Assembly (NCBI GenBank): GCA_964590435.1
Contig: CAZPWT010000002.1
Span: 124,001 to 188,000, forward strand
Reading direction: 5' to 3'
From: WSZJ01 sp964590435
Lineage (GTDB): Bacteria > Planctomycetota > MHYJ01 > WSZJ01
DNA length: 64,000 nucleotides
In this document: one piece after another, positions 1-8,660 of the stretch
Layout: every line of letters starts with the position of its first letter
Position numbering within the stretch: position 1 is the first letter of the stretch
Program-made: the position numbers and the translations under genes
The notes under the pieces: generated by a model
Seen by the model: the letters and a program-made list of their open reading frames with translations, nothing else
What the model was told of the DNA's origin: nothing
Databases searched by the model: none

Positions 1-1
1 C

Positions 2-1222
2 TCGGCGGCGGTCTCGACGATGTCGGCGAAGGAGCGCGTCCGGTCGATCGACCGGATTCGCGCGCTGGGCGAGCAGCGCGACTCGCTGAAATCCGAGTTC
101 GAGGCCCTGAACGCCCGCGTCACGAAGGAACGCAAGGAGTGGGAGGACCTCGTCCAGCAGCGCGTTGCCGCCAAAAAAGGCGCCGCTTCCCCCGAGCTCG
201 CCGCGCTGACGGCGGAGGCGGAAGTGCAGCACCGGCTGTTCACGGACATCCTGACCGCGCGGCTCGCGGTGGAGGGGGCGCCGTCCGCGGCGACTCCCGC
301 CCGCATCGCCTCGCCCGCCCGCCCCGTCTCGCCGGCCGGGCCCCCCGACTGGGCGCTCTGGTCCGGCGTCGCCGTCCTCGCCGCCGGCGCTTCCCTCCTC
401 GCCTCGCGCGCCGGGGAGAAGCACGGGCCGGCGCTGCACGGCAAGATCCGCACGGAGCACGACCTGCACCAGGCGTTGAAGATCCCGATCCTGGGGTGCA
501 CGCCGGTCGCGCCGGCGGCGCAGCAGATCCTGCACCACGTGGATTCGCGCCACCCGTTCGCGGAGGCGTACAACACGGTCGCCGCGCTCGTCGAGAGCTA
601 CGCGCAGGACCATGCGGCGCGGACGTTCATGGTCACGAGCGCGACGCCCGGCGACGGCAAGACCACGCTCGCCGCCAACCTCGGCATCGCCCTCGCCCGA
701 TCCGGCCAGCGCGTCATCCTCATCGACGCCGACCTCCGCAAGGGTCGCCTCCACGAAATCTTCGGCGCCTCCAACGAGCGCGGCACCAGCGAGGCCGGCT
801 GGGACGCCTCCGGCCAGCCGATCATCGTCGAGGTCGACGCCCTCCTGAAAGACACCACCGAGCCGGGACTGCGCTTCATCCCCTCCGGCCCTCCCCCGCC
901 CAACCCCGTGGCGCTGCTCAAGGGAAGCGCCTTCAAGGCGATGCTGGCGGAGGCGGCGCAGAAGGCGGACTACATCCTGATGGATGTGCCGCCGGTGCTG
1001 GCGGCGGCGGACCCGCTGCTGCTCACCGCGCTGGCGGACGGGATCCTGTTTGTCGCAGCGGCCGGGGAGTCGAAGCGCGAGGACGTCGTGTACGCGAAGA
1101 AGCTGCTGGAGAACACGCACGGGCGGTTCGCGGGGGGCGTGCTGACGAAGGCGACGGCGGAAGCGCGGGAGATCCCGGCGTACGAGGTGAAGGAGAAAGG
1201 ACGCCATGAAGCGGAGGCTTGA
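2..1222 (+). CDS. BY-kinase / CpsD-type tyrosine autokinase, C-terminal part (5' end outside window)
   Basis: The reading frame is open to the left edge, so this is the 3' part of a longer gene; an in-frame ATG at 20 is probably internal. Counting from that ATG, residues 1-85 are charged and coiled-coil-like, about 110-128 form one membrane segment, and the rest is a cytoplasmic P-loop ATPase. It has Walker A (PGDGKTT, about 210-216), Walker A' (VILIDADLR, 232-240) and a Walker B-like YILMDVPP near 320. This is the Wzz-Wzc/CpsD arrangement: bacterial tyrosine kinases that control polymerisation and export of exopolysaccharide. The usual C-terminal tyrosine cluster is almost absent, with one Tyr near the end (AYEVK), so autophosphorylation may be limited. 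The next gene starts 17 bases before this one ends. Confidence 0.85.
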   Translation, partial: SAAVSTMSAKERVRSIDRIRALGEQRDSLKSEFEALNARVTKERKEWEDLVQQRVAAKKGAASPELAALTAEAEVQHRLFTDILTARLAVEGAPSAATPARIASPARPVSPAGPPDWALWSGVAVLAAGASLLASRAGEKHGPALHGKIRTEHDLHQALKIPILGCTPVAPAAQQILHHVDSRHPFAEAYNTVAALVESYAQDHAARTFMVTSATPGDGKTTLAANLGIALARSGQRVILIDADLRKGRLHEIFGASNERGTSEAGWDASGQPIIVEVDALLKDTTEPGLRFIPSGPPPPNPVALLKGSAFKAMLAEAAQKADYILMDVPPVLAAADPLLLTALADGILFVAAAGESKREDVVYAKKLLENTHGRFAGGVLTKATAEAREIPAYEVKEKGRHEAEA

Positions 1223-3836
1223 GGCGGGGCTGTGGACGCTGGCGCTCATCGCGGCGGCGCTTCCCGCGCACGCCGACCGGGCGGCGGCGCAGCGGCTGGT
1301 GGCCGAGGGGGACACGCACCTCGCGAGGGGGGACTTCCAGGGCGCCGAGGCGGCGTACGGCCGGGCGATCGAGGCGGACCCGTCGTGGCCGGACGCGTGG
1401 GGAAAGCGCGGCGACGCGCGCAGCTCCGGGGCGCTCGGGCCGGCGTGCATCGAGGACTACTCGCAGGCCCTCGCGCTCGCCCCGGGCGACTTCAACTGGC
1501 GCTTCTTCCGCGCCCAGGCCTACCTCATGTACGACCGCCCCGGGCCGGCGATCGAAGACCTCGACGCGCTTCTCAAGGTCGCCCCCGAACACCCGGAGTC
1601 GCTGAGCCTGCGCGGGATGGCGCTGGTGCTGTCGGGGGACGTGGACGGCGGGCTGGCGCAGCAGGACCGGGCGCTGAAGGCGACGAACAACGACCCGCGG
1701 CTGCTGGTGCGGGGGGAAGCGCTGGCGCGGAAGGGGGATTGGGGCGCGCTGGTGGCGGAGATCGACGCGCGGAAGGCGGCGGGGGTGTTCACGCTGGCGG
1801 ACGCGTGGTACCGCGTGGTGGCGCTGGTGGAGTCGGGGAAATACGACGAAGCGGCGGCGGCGGTGCAGCAGGTGCAGCGGCAGGACCGGATGGTGGCGGC
1901 GGCGTGCCGGCTGTATCTCGTGGCGACGCCGCAGGCGGGGGCGCATTTCAAGGCGGACCTCGCGGAGCAGGACCTCGCGACGCTGGCCGCGTCGCGGTTC
2001 GATTCGAACCAGATCCAGAACCAGGGGCGCGCGCTGCTGCTGCTGGGCCGCGCGAAGGACGCGCTCGACCTGCTGACGCTGCGCGGCCGCCGGACGCATT
2101 TCGGCACCGCGTTCTGGACGGCGGCGGCGTACTGGAAGCTGGGGCAGTTCGCGGAGGCGCGAGCGGTGCTGCGCGACGCCTACCGGCTGAACCCCTACCT
2201 GCTCCAGCACACCGGGCGGCTCGACGGCTTCACGGAGTTCGCGGCGGCGATCGAGGGCGATTCGAAGCTCGAGCGCGGCGGACAGGCCGACCGCGCCGCG
2301 CTCGGCCACGAGCTCGCCACGCACCTCCTCACGGTCGCCGAGATCGAAGGACTCGTGCGCAATTACCGCTTCCAGCGCGCCGCCGACGAGTACGCGGTCC
2401 TGCAGAAGGCGGTGACGTCCGCCGTGCGCAAAGCCGAGATCGACACGCGCCTCCCCGAGGTCCGCGGGATGGCCGGCGCGCTCGCGAAGCTCGTCGCGGC
2501 CGTCAACAAGGCCGCGGGCAAGACGAAGGTCAAGGCCGGCGGCACCGAGCTCACGCTGACGAAAGCCGACGACCGCGCGTTCGACTTCACCATCCCCAAG
2601 GGCAACGGCCGCTTCCCCTGGGCCGCGCTCGACACCGCGGCGTTCTGCGCCCTGGCGCTCGACGCCGACCCGACGCCCGAGGAGCGCGTCGGCCTCGGCT
2701 GCCTCGCCTGGGACGCCGGCGAACGCGACCTGGCGGTGAAGATCTTCGAGGAAGCGCTCAAGAAGAAGGCGGCGCTCAGGCCCGCCGTCGCGGCGTTCGT
2801 GGCGCGGCGGCGCGGGATCGCGGCGCCGAAGGACGGATTCGTGCTGTGGAAGGGCCAGTACGCGACCGCCGAGGAGAAGGCGAACTACGACAAGGGGCTC
2901 GTGCCGTTCGAGGGGCAGTGGGTCACGCCGAAGGACCGCGAGCAACTGGCCAAGGGGCTCGTCAAGGCGGGCGACAAGTGGGTCAGCGGCGACGAGGCCG
3001 CGCTCCTCAAGCAGGGCTACCGCAAGGTCAAGGGCCAGTGGATGTCCCGCGAGGACGTCGACGCGCTCCGGTCGAAGTGGGAAGAGGCGTGGACCGAGGA
3101 GACCGCGCACTACCGCATCCGCACCAATGAGGGCGAGGCGTTCGCGAAGGAGCTCGCGCTCCTCGTCGAGCCGGCCTACGCCGCGCTCAAGGAGTTCTAC
3201 GGCGACGAACCGAAGCTCCCCGGCGGCGAGAAGATGGAGCTCTTCGCGTTCCGCACCTTCGAGGACTACCGACGCTACTGCCTCGAGAAGAAGGCGGAGG
3301 GGCAGCTCAACGCCGCCGGTTTCGCGCGCAGCGACCTGAACTCCGTCGGCGGCTGGAACCGCACGCACAACCAGCAGCAGTTCCTGCAGACGATGACGCA
3401 CGAGGCCGCGCACCTGTTCTGGTTCCGGGTCGCCCCGGGCGCCAACGCGCCGTCATGGTTCGCGGAAGGCATGGCCACCGCATTCGAAGGGTTCGCGTGG
3501 GACGGCAAGGCCTACACGTTCAACTTCGTCAGCGACTCCCGCCTCCCCTTCGCCCGCGACGCCATGAAAGCGGGCCGCCACCTCCCTCTCGCCGACGTCA
3601 TCGCCGGCGACGCCCTCACCCTCATCAACAACGACCCGCAGAAAGCGCTGCTCTTCTACGCCGAGTGCTGGTCGCTCAACTACTTCCTCACCCACACCCC
3701 GAACAAGGCCACCCGCGAGGCCTACGCCGAGTACCGCAAGTCCGTCGTCCGCGGCAACGCCGACCCGCTGACCAAGTTCTTCCCCGACGCCGCGAAGCTG
3801 GAGCGCGACTGGGTGGAGTTCGTGAAGGGGATGTAG
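1206..3836 (+). CDS. Secreted TPR protein with C-terminal HExxH peptidase-like domain
   Basis: 876 aa. The start is set by AAAGGA upstream of ATG 1206 and a signal peptide ending near PAHA (residues 1-23). TPR-like repeats fill roughly residues 24-340 (for example GDFQGAEAAYGRAIEADP and PESLSLRGMALVLSGD). The middle contains repeated W-x-T/S-x-D/E segments (FEGQWVTPKDREQL, GDKWVSGDEAALL, KGQWMSREDVDAL). The C-terminus carries HEAAH at 732-736 and a downstream WFAEG glutamate, the arrangement of gluzincin-like (peptidase MA/DUF1570) zinc peptidases common in planctomycetes. It is probably periplasmic or exported. It overlaps the kinase gene by 17 bp, so the two are likely cotranscribed. The substrate is unknown. 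Confidence 0.8.
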   Translation: MKRRLEAGLWTLALIAAALPAHADRAAAQRLVAEGDTHLARGDFQGAEAAYGRAIEADPSWPDAWGKRGDARSSGALGPACIEDYSQALALAPGDFNWRFFRAQAYLMYDRPGPAIEDLDALLKVAPEHPESLSLRGMALVLSGDVDGGLAQQDRALKATNNDPRLLVRGEALARKGDWGALVAEIDARKAAGVFTLADAWYRVVALVESGKYDEAAAAVQQVQRQDRMVAAACRLYLVATPQAGAHFKADLAEQDLATLAASRFDSNQIQNQGRALLLLGRAKDALDLLTLRGRRTHFGTAFWTAAAYWKLGQFAEARAVLRDAYRLNPYLLQHTGRLDGFTEFAAAIEGDSKLERGGQADRAALGHELATHLLTVAEIEGLVRNYRFQRAADEYAVLQKAVTSAVRKAEIDTRLPEVRGMAGALAKLVAAVNKAAGKTKVKAGGTELTLTKADDRAFDFTIPKGNGRFPWAALDTAAFCALALDADPTPEERVGLGCLAWDAGERDLAVKIFEEALKKKAALRPAVAAFVARRRGIAAPKDGFVLWKGQYATAEEKANYDKGLVPFEGQWVTPKDREQLAKGLVKAGDKWVSGDEAALLKQGYRKVKGQWMSREDVDALRSKWEEAWTEETAHYRIRTNEGEAFAKELALLVEPAYAALKEFYGDEPKLPGGEKMELFAFRTFEDYRRYCLEKKAEGQLNAAGFARSDLNSVGGWNRTHNQQQFLQTMTHEAAHLFWFRVAPGANAPSWFAEGMATAFEGFAWDGKAYTFNFVSDSRLPFARDAMKAGRHLPLADVIAGDALTLINNDPQKALLFYAECWSLNYFLTHTPNKATREAYAEYRKSVVRGNADPLTKFFPDAAKLERDWVEFVKGM

Positions 3837-3852
3837 GGGGAAAGGGCAATCA

Positions 3853-3905
3853 CAAGAAAGCGAACTTCAAGTAAACGGCGAACTTCAAGACCGCAACTTC
3901 AATTG
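3853..3905. repeat. Short-word repeat with AACTTCAA units
   Basis: Three GAACTTCAAG/CAACTTCAAT words lie within about 45 nt directly after the TPR gene. The same word builds the larger palindrome at 5275-5382 and reappears near 37440. This looks like one arm of that palindrome family, without a visible partner arm here. Confidence 0.6.
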
Positions 3906-3914
3906 TCTCCTGAC

Positions 3915-3945
3915 AAAAAAAGGGCCGCCCTCGCAGGCGGCCCTT
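3915..3945 (-). terminator. Rho-independent terminator for the prenyltransferase-like gene
   Basis: Read on the minus strand, the stem AAGGGCCGCC pairs with GGCGGCCCTT around a 6-nt loop and is followed by a run of seven T. It sits 36 bp beyond the stop of the gene at 3981-5216. Confidence 0.85.
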
Positions 3946-3980
3946 CGACTTTCGACCTTCGACCTTCGACGCCGTTGCCG

Positions 3981-5216
3981 TTATCGCCCCGACGTCGTCT
4001 TCGGCACCACCGGCTTCGTCGCGCGCCGCAGGAACAGGATCGCAAAGCAAGTCTCAGCCACCGGGTCCTGGCCGCCCATCCCGCCGGCGCCCTTCCCCTT
4101 CCACGCCCCGCCGGCATCCTGGTTCGCCAGAAGGTACTTCGCGCCGATCTGGTACCAATCGTACTTCCCCATGTACTCGAACTCGCCGAGCATCCCGACC
4201 CGCTCCAGCGCGTACAGGTAGTAGTAATGCCACGTGTACTTGTCGCCCGTCGGCACCGACGCCGTCGACTTCACCTTGTCGTAGTTCGCGTTTTCCTCGA
4301 CGGTGAAGTTCTCCGCGAGCCATTTCAGCCCGTCCACCACCGACTTGTCCGTCTTGAAGTTCTCCTTCTCGCCGTAGTGCGCGCGGAGGTAGTACTTGCA
4401 GATCACCAGTGAGCCGGTGCAGCCGGCCGTCATCGAGCCGTACGGCCCGTTCTTCTGCACGATCACCTGCGGGCCGCCCTTCTTCGCGTCCGCCCCGCCG
4501 CCGGCGCTCTGGTACCCGTAGCTCCAGCCGCCCTTGGTGTCCTGCGCTTCCTCCAGGATCTTCAGCGCGTCCTTCCACGTCTCCTTCGGGATGATGATGT
4601 CCGCCGCCGCGCACGAGCGCAGCCCCAGGATCGCGTACTGCGTGTTCGAGTGGTCGCCGTGCGGCGGCCCCTTCCGGTTCCGCTTGATCGGCACTTTCTT
4701 CATCGCCGTCGACCCGCCGCCGCGCCCCGAGCCGCCGCCCGCAGCCGTCCCCGACCCGCCGCCGCTCACCACGTTCGGCCCGTCGGGCGGCTTCGCCCCC
4801 TCCGCCGGCGGAATCGGCTCGCCGTACGACCACTGCCCGTTCTCGCACTGGTTGTCGACCAGGAACTGCGCGCACTCCGCAATCCGCGCCTGGTTCGCCA
4901 CCTTGTCGTACGCCTCCAGGAACATCGCCGTCAGCGCCGCGTTGTAGGTCTTCTCCAGCTTCTTCGTCTGAAGCGACTTCACGCCGTCCAGGAAGCGCTT
5001 GTCGTCGCGTGGAAACGTGCCGCTGTGGAACAGGGTGTACATGACGAGTTCGAAGTGATCGCCGGCGCCCATCCCGCCGCCGTTGGCGAGCCAGAGCGCG
5101 CCCTTGTCGATCGCGGCGTCGACGTCCTTCTGGTCCACCTTGCCTGCGGCGTTCCCCTGCGCGAAGGCCGGGGAGATGGCGAGTGCGGCGAAGAGCGCGG
5201 TCGTGACGAAACGCAT
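3981..5216 (-). CDS. Secreted prenyltransferase/squalene-oxidase-repeat protein
   Basis: 411 aa, starting at ATG 5216 with a clear signal peptide (MRFVTTALFAALAISPAFA). The mature protein is a series of alpha-helical hairpins with the QW-like signatures of terpenoid-cyclase/prenyltransferase alpha-alpha barrels: NGQWSYGEP, TKGGWSYGYQS, NQDAGGAWKGKG, with intervening TAMFLEAY and TQYAILGLR helices. A glycine-rich insert lies near residues 150-170. The family name refers to the fold. No DxDD or DDxxD cyclase motif is visible, so an enzymatic terpene role is unlikely. Secreted versions are abundant in planctomycetes and their function is unknown. It is monocistronic, with its own terminator. Confidence 0.8.
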   Translation of the reverse strand: MRFVTTALFAALAISPAFAQGNAAGKVDQKDVDAAIDKGALWLANGGGMGAGDHFELVMYTLFHSGTFPRDDKRFLDGVKSLQTKKLEKTYNAALTAMFLEAYDKVANQARIAECAQFLVDNQCENGQWSYGEPIPPAEGAKPPDGPNVVSGGGSGTAAGGGSGRGGGSTAMKKVPIKRNRKGPPHGDHSNTQYAILGLRSCAAADIIIPKETWKDALKILEEAQDTKGGWSYGYQSAGGGADAKKGGPQVIVQKNGPYGSMTAGCTGSLVICKYYLRAHYGEKENFKTDKSVVDGLKWLAENFTVEENANYDKVKSTASVPTGDKYTWHYYYLYALERVGMLGEFEYMGKYDWYQIGAKYLLANQDAGGAWKGKGAGGMGGQDPVAETCFAILFLRRATKPVVPKTTSGR

Positions 5217-5274
5217 GGGGACTCCCTGAAGAGGGGGGATTGAGGGGTGGATTCTAGCTCCGCGGAGGGGAGGA

Positions 5275-5382
5275 GAAACAGCAACTTCAACATTTCAACG
5301 ACAAGGAACTTCAAGAGGGAAAACTACAACTTCAACCCGGTTCGGGGACCGCTTGAAGTTCTCAATTTGAAGTTGCCGTTTC
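5275..5382. repeat. Long imperfect palindrome, AACTTCAA family
   Basis: The outer arms GAAACAGCAACTTCAA (5275-5290) and TTGAAGTTGCCGTTTC (5367-5382) are complementary at 15 of 16 positions. Inside, further AACTTCAA words face TTGAAGTT words. It fills the spacer between the prenyltransferase start and the glycosyltransferase stop, both on the minus strand. A terminator role is possible, but there is no T-run directly after a compact stem. Confidence 0.7.
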
Positions 5383-5393
5383 GGGCTGTCTCG

Positions 5394-6356
5394 CTACCTA
5401 CTCCACAGGTTGTACTTGAGGATGCACCACAGCGCCCGGATCCCGTCCTTGAACCCGATCTTCTTCCCCTGCTTCCAGCTCCGCGGGTGGTAAGTGATCG
5501 GCACCTCGTAAATCCGCACCCCGAGCCGCGCGATTTTCGCCGTGATCTCCGGCTCGAACCCAAACCGGTTCTCCTTGAGCTTCACTTTCTGGAGAACTTC
5601 CCGCCGGAACATCTTGTAGCAGGTCTCCATGTCGGTCAGGTTCATGTCGCTGAACATGTTCGAGAAGCGCGTGATCATCCGGTTCACGAACGTGTGCCAG
5701 AATTTGAGCACGGGGCGGTTTTCGCGGGGGGCGAAGCGCGAGCCGAAGACGACGTCGGCGCGGCCGTCGGCAATGAGGGGGTACATCTTCAACCACTCCT
5801 GCGGGTCGTACTCGAGGTCGGCGTCCTGCACGATGACGATGTCGCCGGTCGCGTTCTGGAAACCGGTGCGGAGCGCGGCGCCCTTCCCCTGGTTCTTCTC
5901 GTGGAGGACGAGCTTGTCGTAGAGGCCCTTGAGCTCGCCATTGAGGAGGTCGCGGGTGCCGTCCTTCGAGAAGTCGTCGACGACGACGATCTCCTTGGGG
6001 AGGTTGACCTTGCGGACGGCCTCGAGGATGTCGCGGATGGACTTCTTCTCGTTGTAGCACGGGATGACGACCGTGAGGCGCGGCGGGCCGGCGGGGGGTT
6101 TCGGCGCGGCCGGCGCTTCCCCGACCGCGTCGAGCTCGCGGAGGCTGAAGTTCGCCTCGTCGGCGCCGGCGGCGTGGAGGTCGCGGTCGGCGTCGAAGGC
6201 GCGCGGCTTGTCGACCTCCTCGGCGGGCTTGAAGTCCTCGGGGGACAGCCCCGGAACCCCTTTCTCGGGCGTGGGTTCCGCACGGACGCCCTCCGCGGCC
6301 GGGGCCGGCTTGTCCGGGCCGGGCGGGGGGAACGACGGCAGGGGGGCGTCGGCCAT
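5394..6356 (-). CDS. Family 2 glycosyltransferase (dolichol-phosphate mannosyltransferase-like)
   Basis: 320 aa. I chose ATG 6356 because longer versions would run into the divergent gene and read as non-coding composition. Residues 1-90 are a proline- and acid-rich, probably disordered tail. The GT-A domain begins at LTVVIPCYNEKKSIRDILE and has VVVDDFSKDGT, the N-Q-G-K-G-AALRTGF segment and the metal-binding DADLEYDP. The C-terminus has a positively charged PRSWKQGKKIGFKDG region. It lacks C-terminal membrane helices, like DPM1/YcaQ-type soluble enzymes. It probably transfers a sugar to a lipid carrier or surface glycan. It diverges from the YhaM-like gene across 109 bp that must hold both promoters. 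Confidence 0.85.
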   Translation of the reverse strand: MADAPLPSFPPPGPDKPAPAAEGVRAEPTPEKGVPGLSPEDFKPAEEVDKPRAFDADRDLHAAGADEANFSLRELDAVGEAPAAPKPPAGPPRLTVVIPCYNEKKSIRDILEAVRKVNLPKEIVVVDDFSKDGTRDLLNGELKGLYDKLVLHEKNQGKGAALRTGFQNATGDIVIVQDADLEYDPQEWLKMYPLIADGRADVVFGSRFAPRENRPVLKFWHTFVNRMITRFSNMFSDMNLTDMETCYKMFRREVLQKVKLKENRFGFEPEITAKIARLGVRIYEVPITYHPRSWKQGKKIGFKDGIRALWCILKYNLWSR

Positions 6357-6465
6357 GGGAACCCGCGATTCTACGGGGCTCGCGACGCTTCCGAAATGCC
6401 TATGTCCGTCCGCGGCTATGGTAGAAGAGACGCCGATTCCCGCTTCCCCAACCGAGAGAGCACCC

Positions 6466-7449
6466 ATGCCCGAGCCACCGCGCATCGACATTGCCGACCT
6501 GGTCGGCACCGAGGCCGTCGACCAGGTCTTCCTGCTGGGGAACATCGAGGTCCGGCAGAAGAAGAACGGGGAGCCGTTCCTGAACCTGGAGCTCGTGGAC
6601 CGCAGCGGGCGCATGCAGGCCAAGGTGTGGGACGGGGCGGAGATGGTGCAGCGCAAGATCCGGAGCGGCGATTACGTGCGGGTCCGGGGGCAAGTGAAGA
6701 TCTACAACAAGCGGCTGGACATGGCGATCGCTTCGATCGTCGCGGTGGACGAGAAGACGGTGGACAAGGCGGCGTTCGTGCCGCGGACGAAGAAGGACCC
6801 GGCGCAGCTGGCGGCGGCGTGGAAGGAGATCGTGTCGGGGGTGAAGAACGACTGGCTGCGGCGGCTGCTGCGGACGTTCGTGGAGGACGAGGCGTGGTTC
6901 GCGAAGTTCTGCGAGAGCCCGGCGGCGGTGAGGCTGCACCACGCGTGCATCGGGGGGCTGCTGGAGCACGTGGTGACTCTGGCGCGGGTGGCGCTGGCGA
7001 TCGCGCCGTTCTACCCGCTGGTGGACAAGGATCTTCTCGTGACGGGGATCTTCCTGCACGACGTCGGCAAGGTGCGGGAGCTCTCGAGCGACCGGACGTT
7101 CGCGTACACGGACGAAGGGCGGCTGGTCGGCCACATCGCGATCGGGAGCCAGATGCTGGAAGAGGTCGTCGCGGGGATTGAGGGGTTCCCGGAGGAACTG
7201 CGGCTGCGGCTGCAGCACATGATTCTCTCGCACCACGGGCTGCTGGAGTATGGGTCGCCCGTGAAGCCGATGACGCTGGAGGCGGTGGCTCTGCATCACC
7301 TGGACAACCTCGACGCGAAGATATTCGCGTTCGGGAAGGCGATTGAGGAAAGCACCGTCGGGGAGGGAGAGAACTGGACGGAATACTCGAAGATGTTTGA
7401 TGGATATCTATGGAAGGGGCCTTCGGCGGGGGCGGGAACCGAGGGATAG
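6466..7449 (+). CDS. yhaM: OB-fold/HD-domain 3'-5' exoribonuclease, YhaM family
   Basis: 327 aa. Start chosen at ATG 6466 because GAGAGAG precedes it; an in-frame ATG at 6418 lacks a ribosome site. Residues 15-100 are an OB-fold (FLLGNIEVRQKKNGEPFLNLEL, KVWDGAEM). The C-terminal half is an HD phosphohydrolase domain with H159/H168, HD at 198-199 (FLHDVGK) and later HHG and LHHLDNLDAK motifs. Length and order match B. subtilis YhaM, which trims RNA 3' ends. It is probably cytosolic and monocistronic, followed by a long A/T-rich palindrome. Confidence 0.85.
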   Translation: MPEPPRIDIADLVGTEAVDQVFLLGNIEVRQKKNGEPFLNLELVDRSGRMQAKVWDGAEMVQRKIRSGDYVRVRGQVKIYNKRLDMAIASIVAVDEKTVDKAAFVPRTKKDPAQLAAAWKEIVSGVKNDWLRRLLRTFVEDEAWFAKFCESPAAVRLHHACIGGLLEHVVTLARVALAIAPFYPLVDKDLLVTGIFLHDVGKVRELSSDRTFAYTDEGRLVGHIAIGSQMLEEVVAGIEGFPEELRLRLQHMILSHHGLLEYGSPVKPMTLEAVALHHLDNLDAKIFAFGKAIEESTVGEGENWTEYSKMFDGYLWKGPSAGAGTEG

Positions 7450-7452
7450 GGT

Positions 7453-7568
7453 GAAAACGGCCAGGAAACGAAAAACGAAAAAGTAAAAAGGAAAAACGAA
7501 AAGCCCCGTGTCCGGAGGTTTTCCTTTTTTGTTTTTCGTTTTTCGTTTTTTGTTTCGTGGCCGTTTTC
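7453..7568. repeat. Long imperfect palindrome, CGAAAAA family
   Basis: Arms of about 50 nt: the left side contains repeated ACGAAAAACGAAAAA words, the right side TTTTTCGTTTTTCG words. The ends GAAAACGGCCA (7453-7463) and TGGCCGTTTTC (7558-7568) pair perfectly. The centre is CCCCGTGTCCGG-like. It is strikingly A/T-rich against the GC-rich background and lies between two plus-strand genes. Confidence 0.75.
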
Positions 7569-7621
7569 CAACACCCCCACGCGGTCTGCGTACCACCTTC
7601 ACTCCCACGGAGACCCTCTCG

Positions 7622-8533
7622 ATGCTTCGTCTCAGCCCCGCGATCCTCCTCACAAGCTTCCTTGCGCTCGCTTGTCATGCCGAAGACGAGGATGCCCTCA
7701 AGACCTACGGCAAAGCCGTTAAGTCCATGAACAAGTCCGATGGCTATCACCTCGACACCAAGATCGACGTCGACATGGGGGGCTCCTCCATGCCCGGCGG
7801 CTCCGTGGAAGGCGTCATCCGCAACCCCGACTTCGGACACTTCAAGCTCGACATCGCCGGCAACGCCCTCGACGTCTTCAAGGAAGGCGACGCCGTCGCC
7901 CTTCTCAACCCCCAGTCCGGCAAATGGGAAGGCCAGTCGTCGAACCAGACCCTCGACTTCTTCATCAAGATCTTCAACCTCGGCACGCTGATGGATGACC
8001 TCCACGACGGCGCCGAGAAGGCCGAATTCGGCGATCCCGAAGACCTCGGCAAGCGCGAGTGCCGCACGGTGACGTTCGGCGTGCCGAAGAAAACGCTCGA
8101 AAAGCTCATCAAGGGCGACGGCTCCGGCAGCCTCGGCGTGTCTCCCGAGAACGCCAAGATGAAGGTCAAGACCTGGATCGACCGCAAGGAAGGCCTTCCC
8201 CGCAAGATCGAGATCGTGATCGACGTCGAGCTGAAGGGCCTCCCGGGCGCCGACGGCGGTGGTGACGACTTCGAGGACTGGGAGGACGAGAAGGACGCGG
8301 ACGGGAAGAAGCACGAGAAGGACGAAGACGGCAAGAAGCACGCCGACGGTGAGGAAAAGAAGGAAGAGGGCGAGGACGAGATCCCGCCGATGAAGATCGC
8401 GATCACGGTCACCGCGACGATCAAGAAGTACGGGCAGGAACTGGACGTCGAGGTGCCGGCCGCCGCCCGGAAGGTGCTGGATTCGCAGAAGAAGACGGAG
8501 TCCGAACCCGCGAAGGAAGAGGACGAAAAGTAA
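7622..8533 (+). CDS. Secreted protein of unknown function, paralogue of the next gene
   Basis: 303 aa from ATG 7622, with a signal peptide (MLRLSPAILLTSFLALACHA). A canonical lipobox is not obvious although a Cys lies near the cleavage site. The body resembles a LolA/LppX-like beta sheet: KTYGKAVKSMNKSDGYHLDTK, EGVIRNPDFGHFKLDIAG, KTWIDRKEGLPRKIEIVID. A strongly acidic, lysine-rich, low-complexity stretch follows near residues 215-265 before a final beta segment. It aligns end to end with the product of 8661-9503 (KIFNLGTLMDD/KMFNLRAFLAE; DRKEGLPRK/DRKTGVPQR), so the pair arose by tandem duplication. Function unknown; a lipid- or surface-binding role is only a guess. Confidence 0.7.
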   Translation: MLRLSPAILLTSFLALACHAEDEDALKTYGKAVKSMNKSDGYHLDTKIDVDMGGSSMPGGSVEGVIRNPDFGHFKLDIAGNALDVFKEGDAVALLNPQSGKWEGQSSNQTLDFFIKIFNLGTLMDDLHDGAEKAEFGDPEDLGKRECRTVTFGVPKKTLEKLIKGDGSGSLGVSPENAKMKVKTWIDRKEGLPRKIEIVIDVELKGLPGADGGGDDFEDWEDEKDADGKKHEKDEDGKKHADGEEKKEEGEDEIPPMKIAITVTATIKKYGQELDVEVPAAARKVLDSQKKTESEPAKEEDEK

Positions 8534-8565
8534 GCGCCGGTTCGGCTACAATCGTGCCGCCAGGG

Positions 8566-8595
8566 GGGCCCCGAGACGATCGGGGCCCTTTTTTT
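8566..8595 (+). terminator. Rho-independent terminator
   Basis: GGGCCCCGA pairs with TCGGGGCCC around GACGA, followed by seven T. It lies 32 bp after the stop at 8533 and ends 65 bp before the next start, so it separates the two paralogues, or attenuates between them. Confidence 0.9.
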
Positions 8596-8660
8596 CAGGC
8601 GAACCCGAAAGGACCGCCGGGCGTCTTACCTCAGTGCTCGTCCCCTACAGGAGCCTCCCC

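Noticed and set aside
1023..3413. Long open frame on the minus strand opposite the TPR gene
   Set aside because: Arginine/leucine/valine-rich mirror of a GC-rich gene, with no domain, start or ribosome site.
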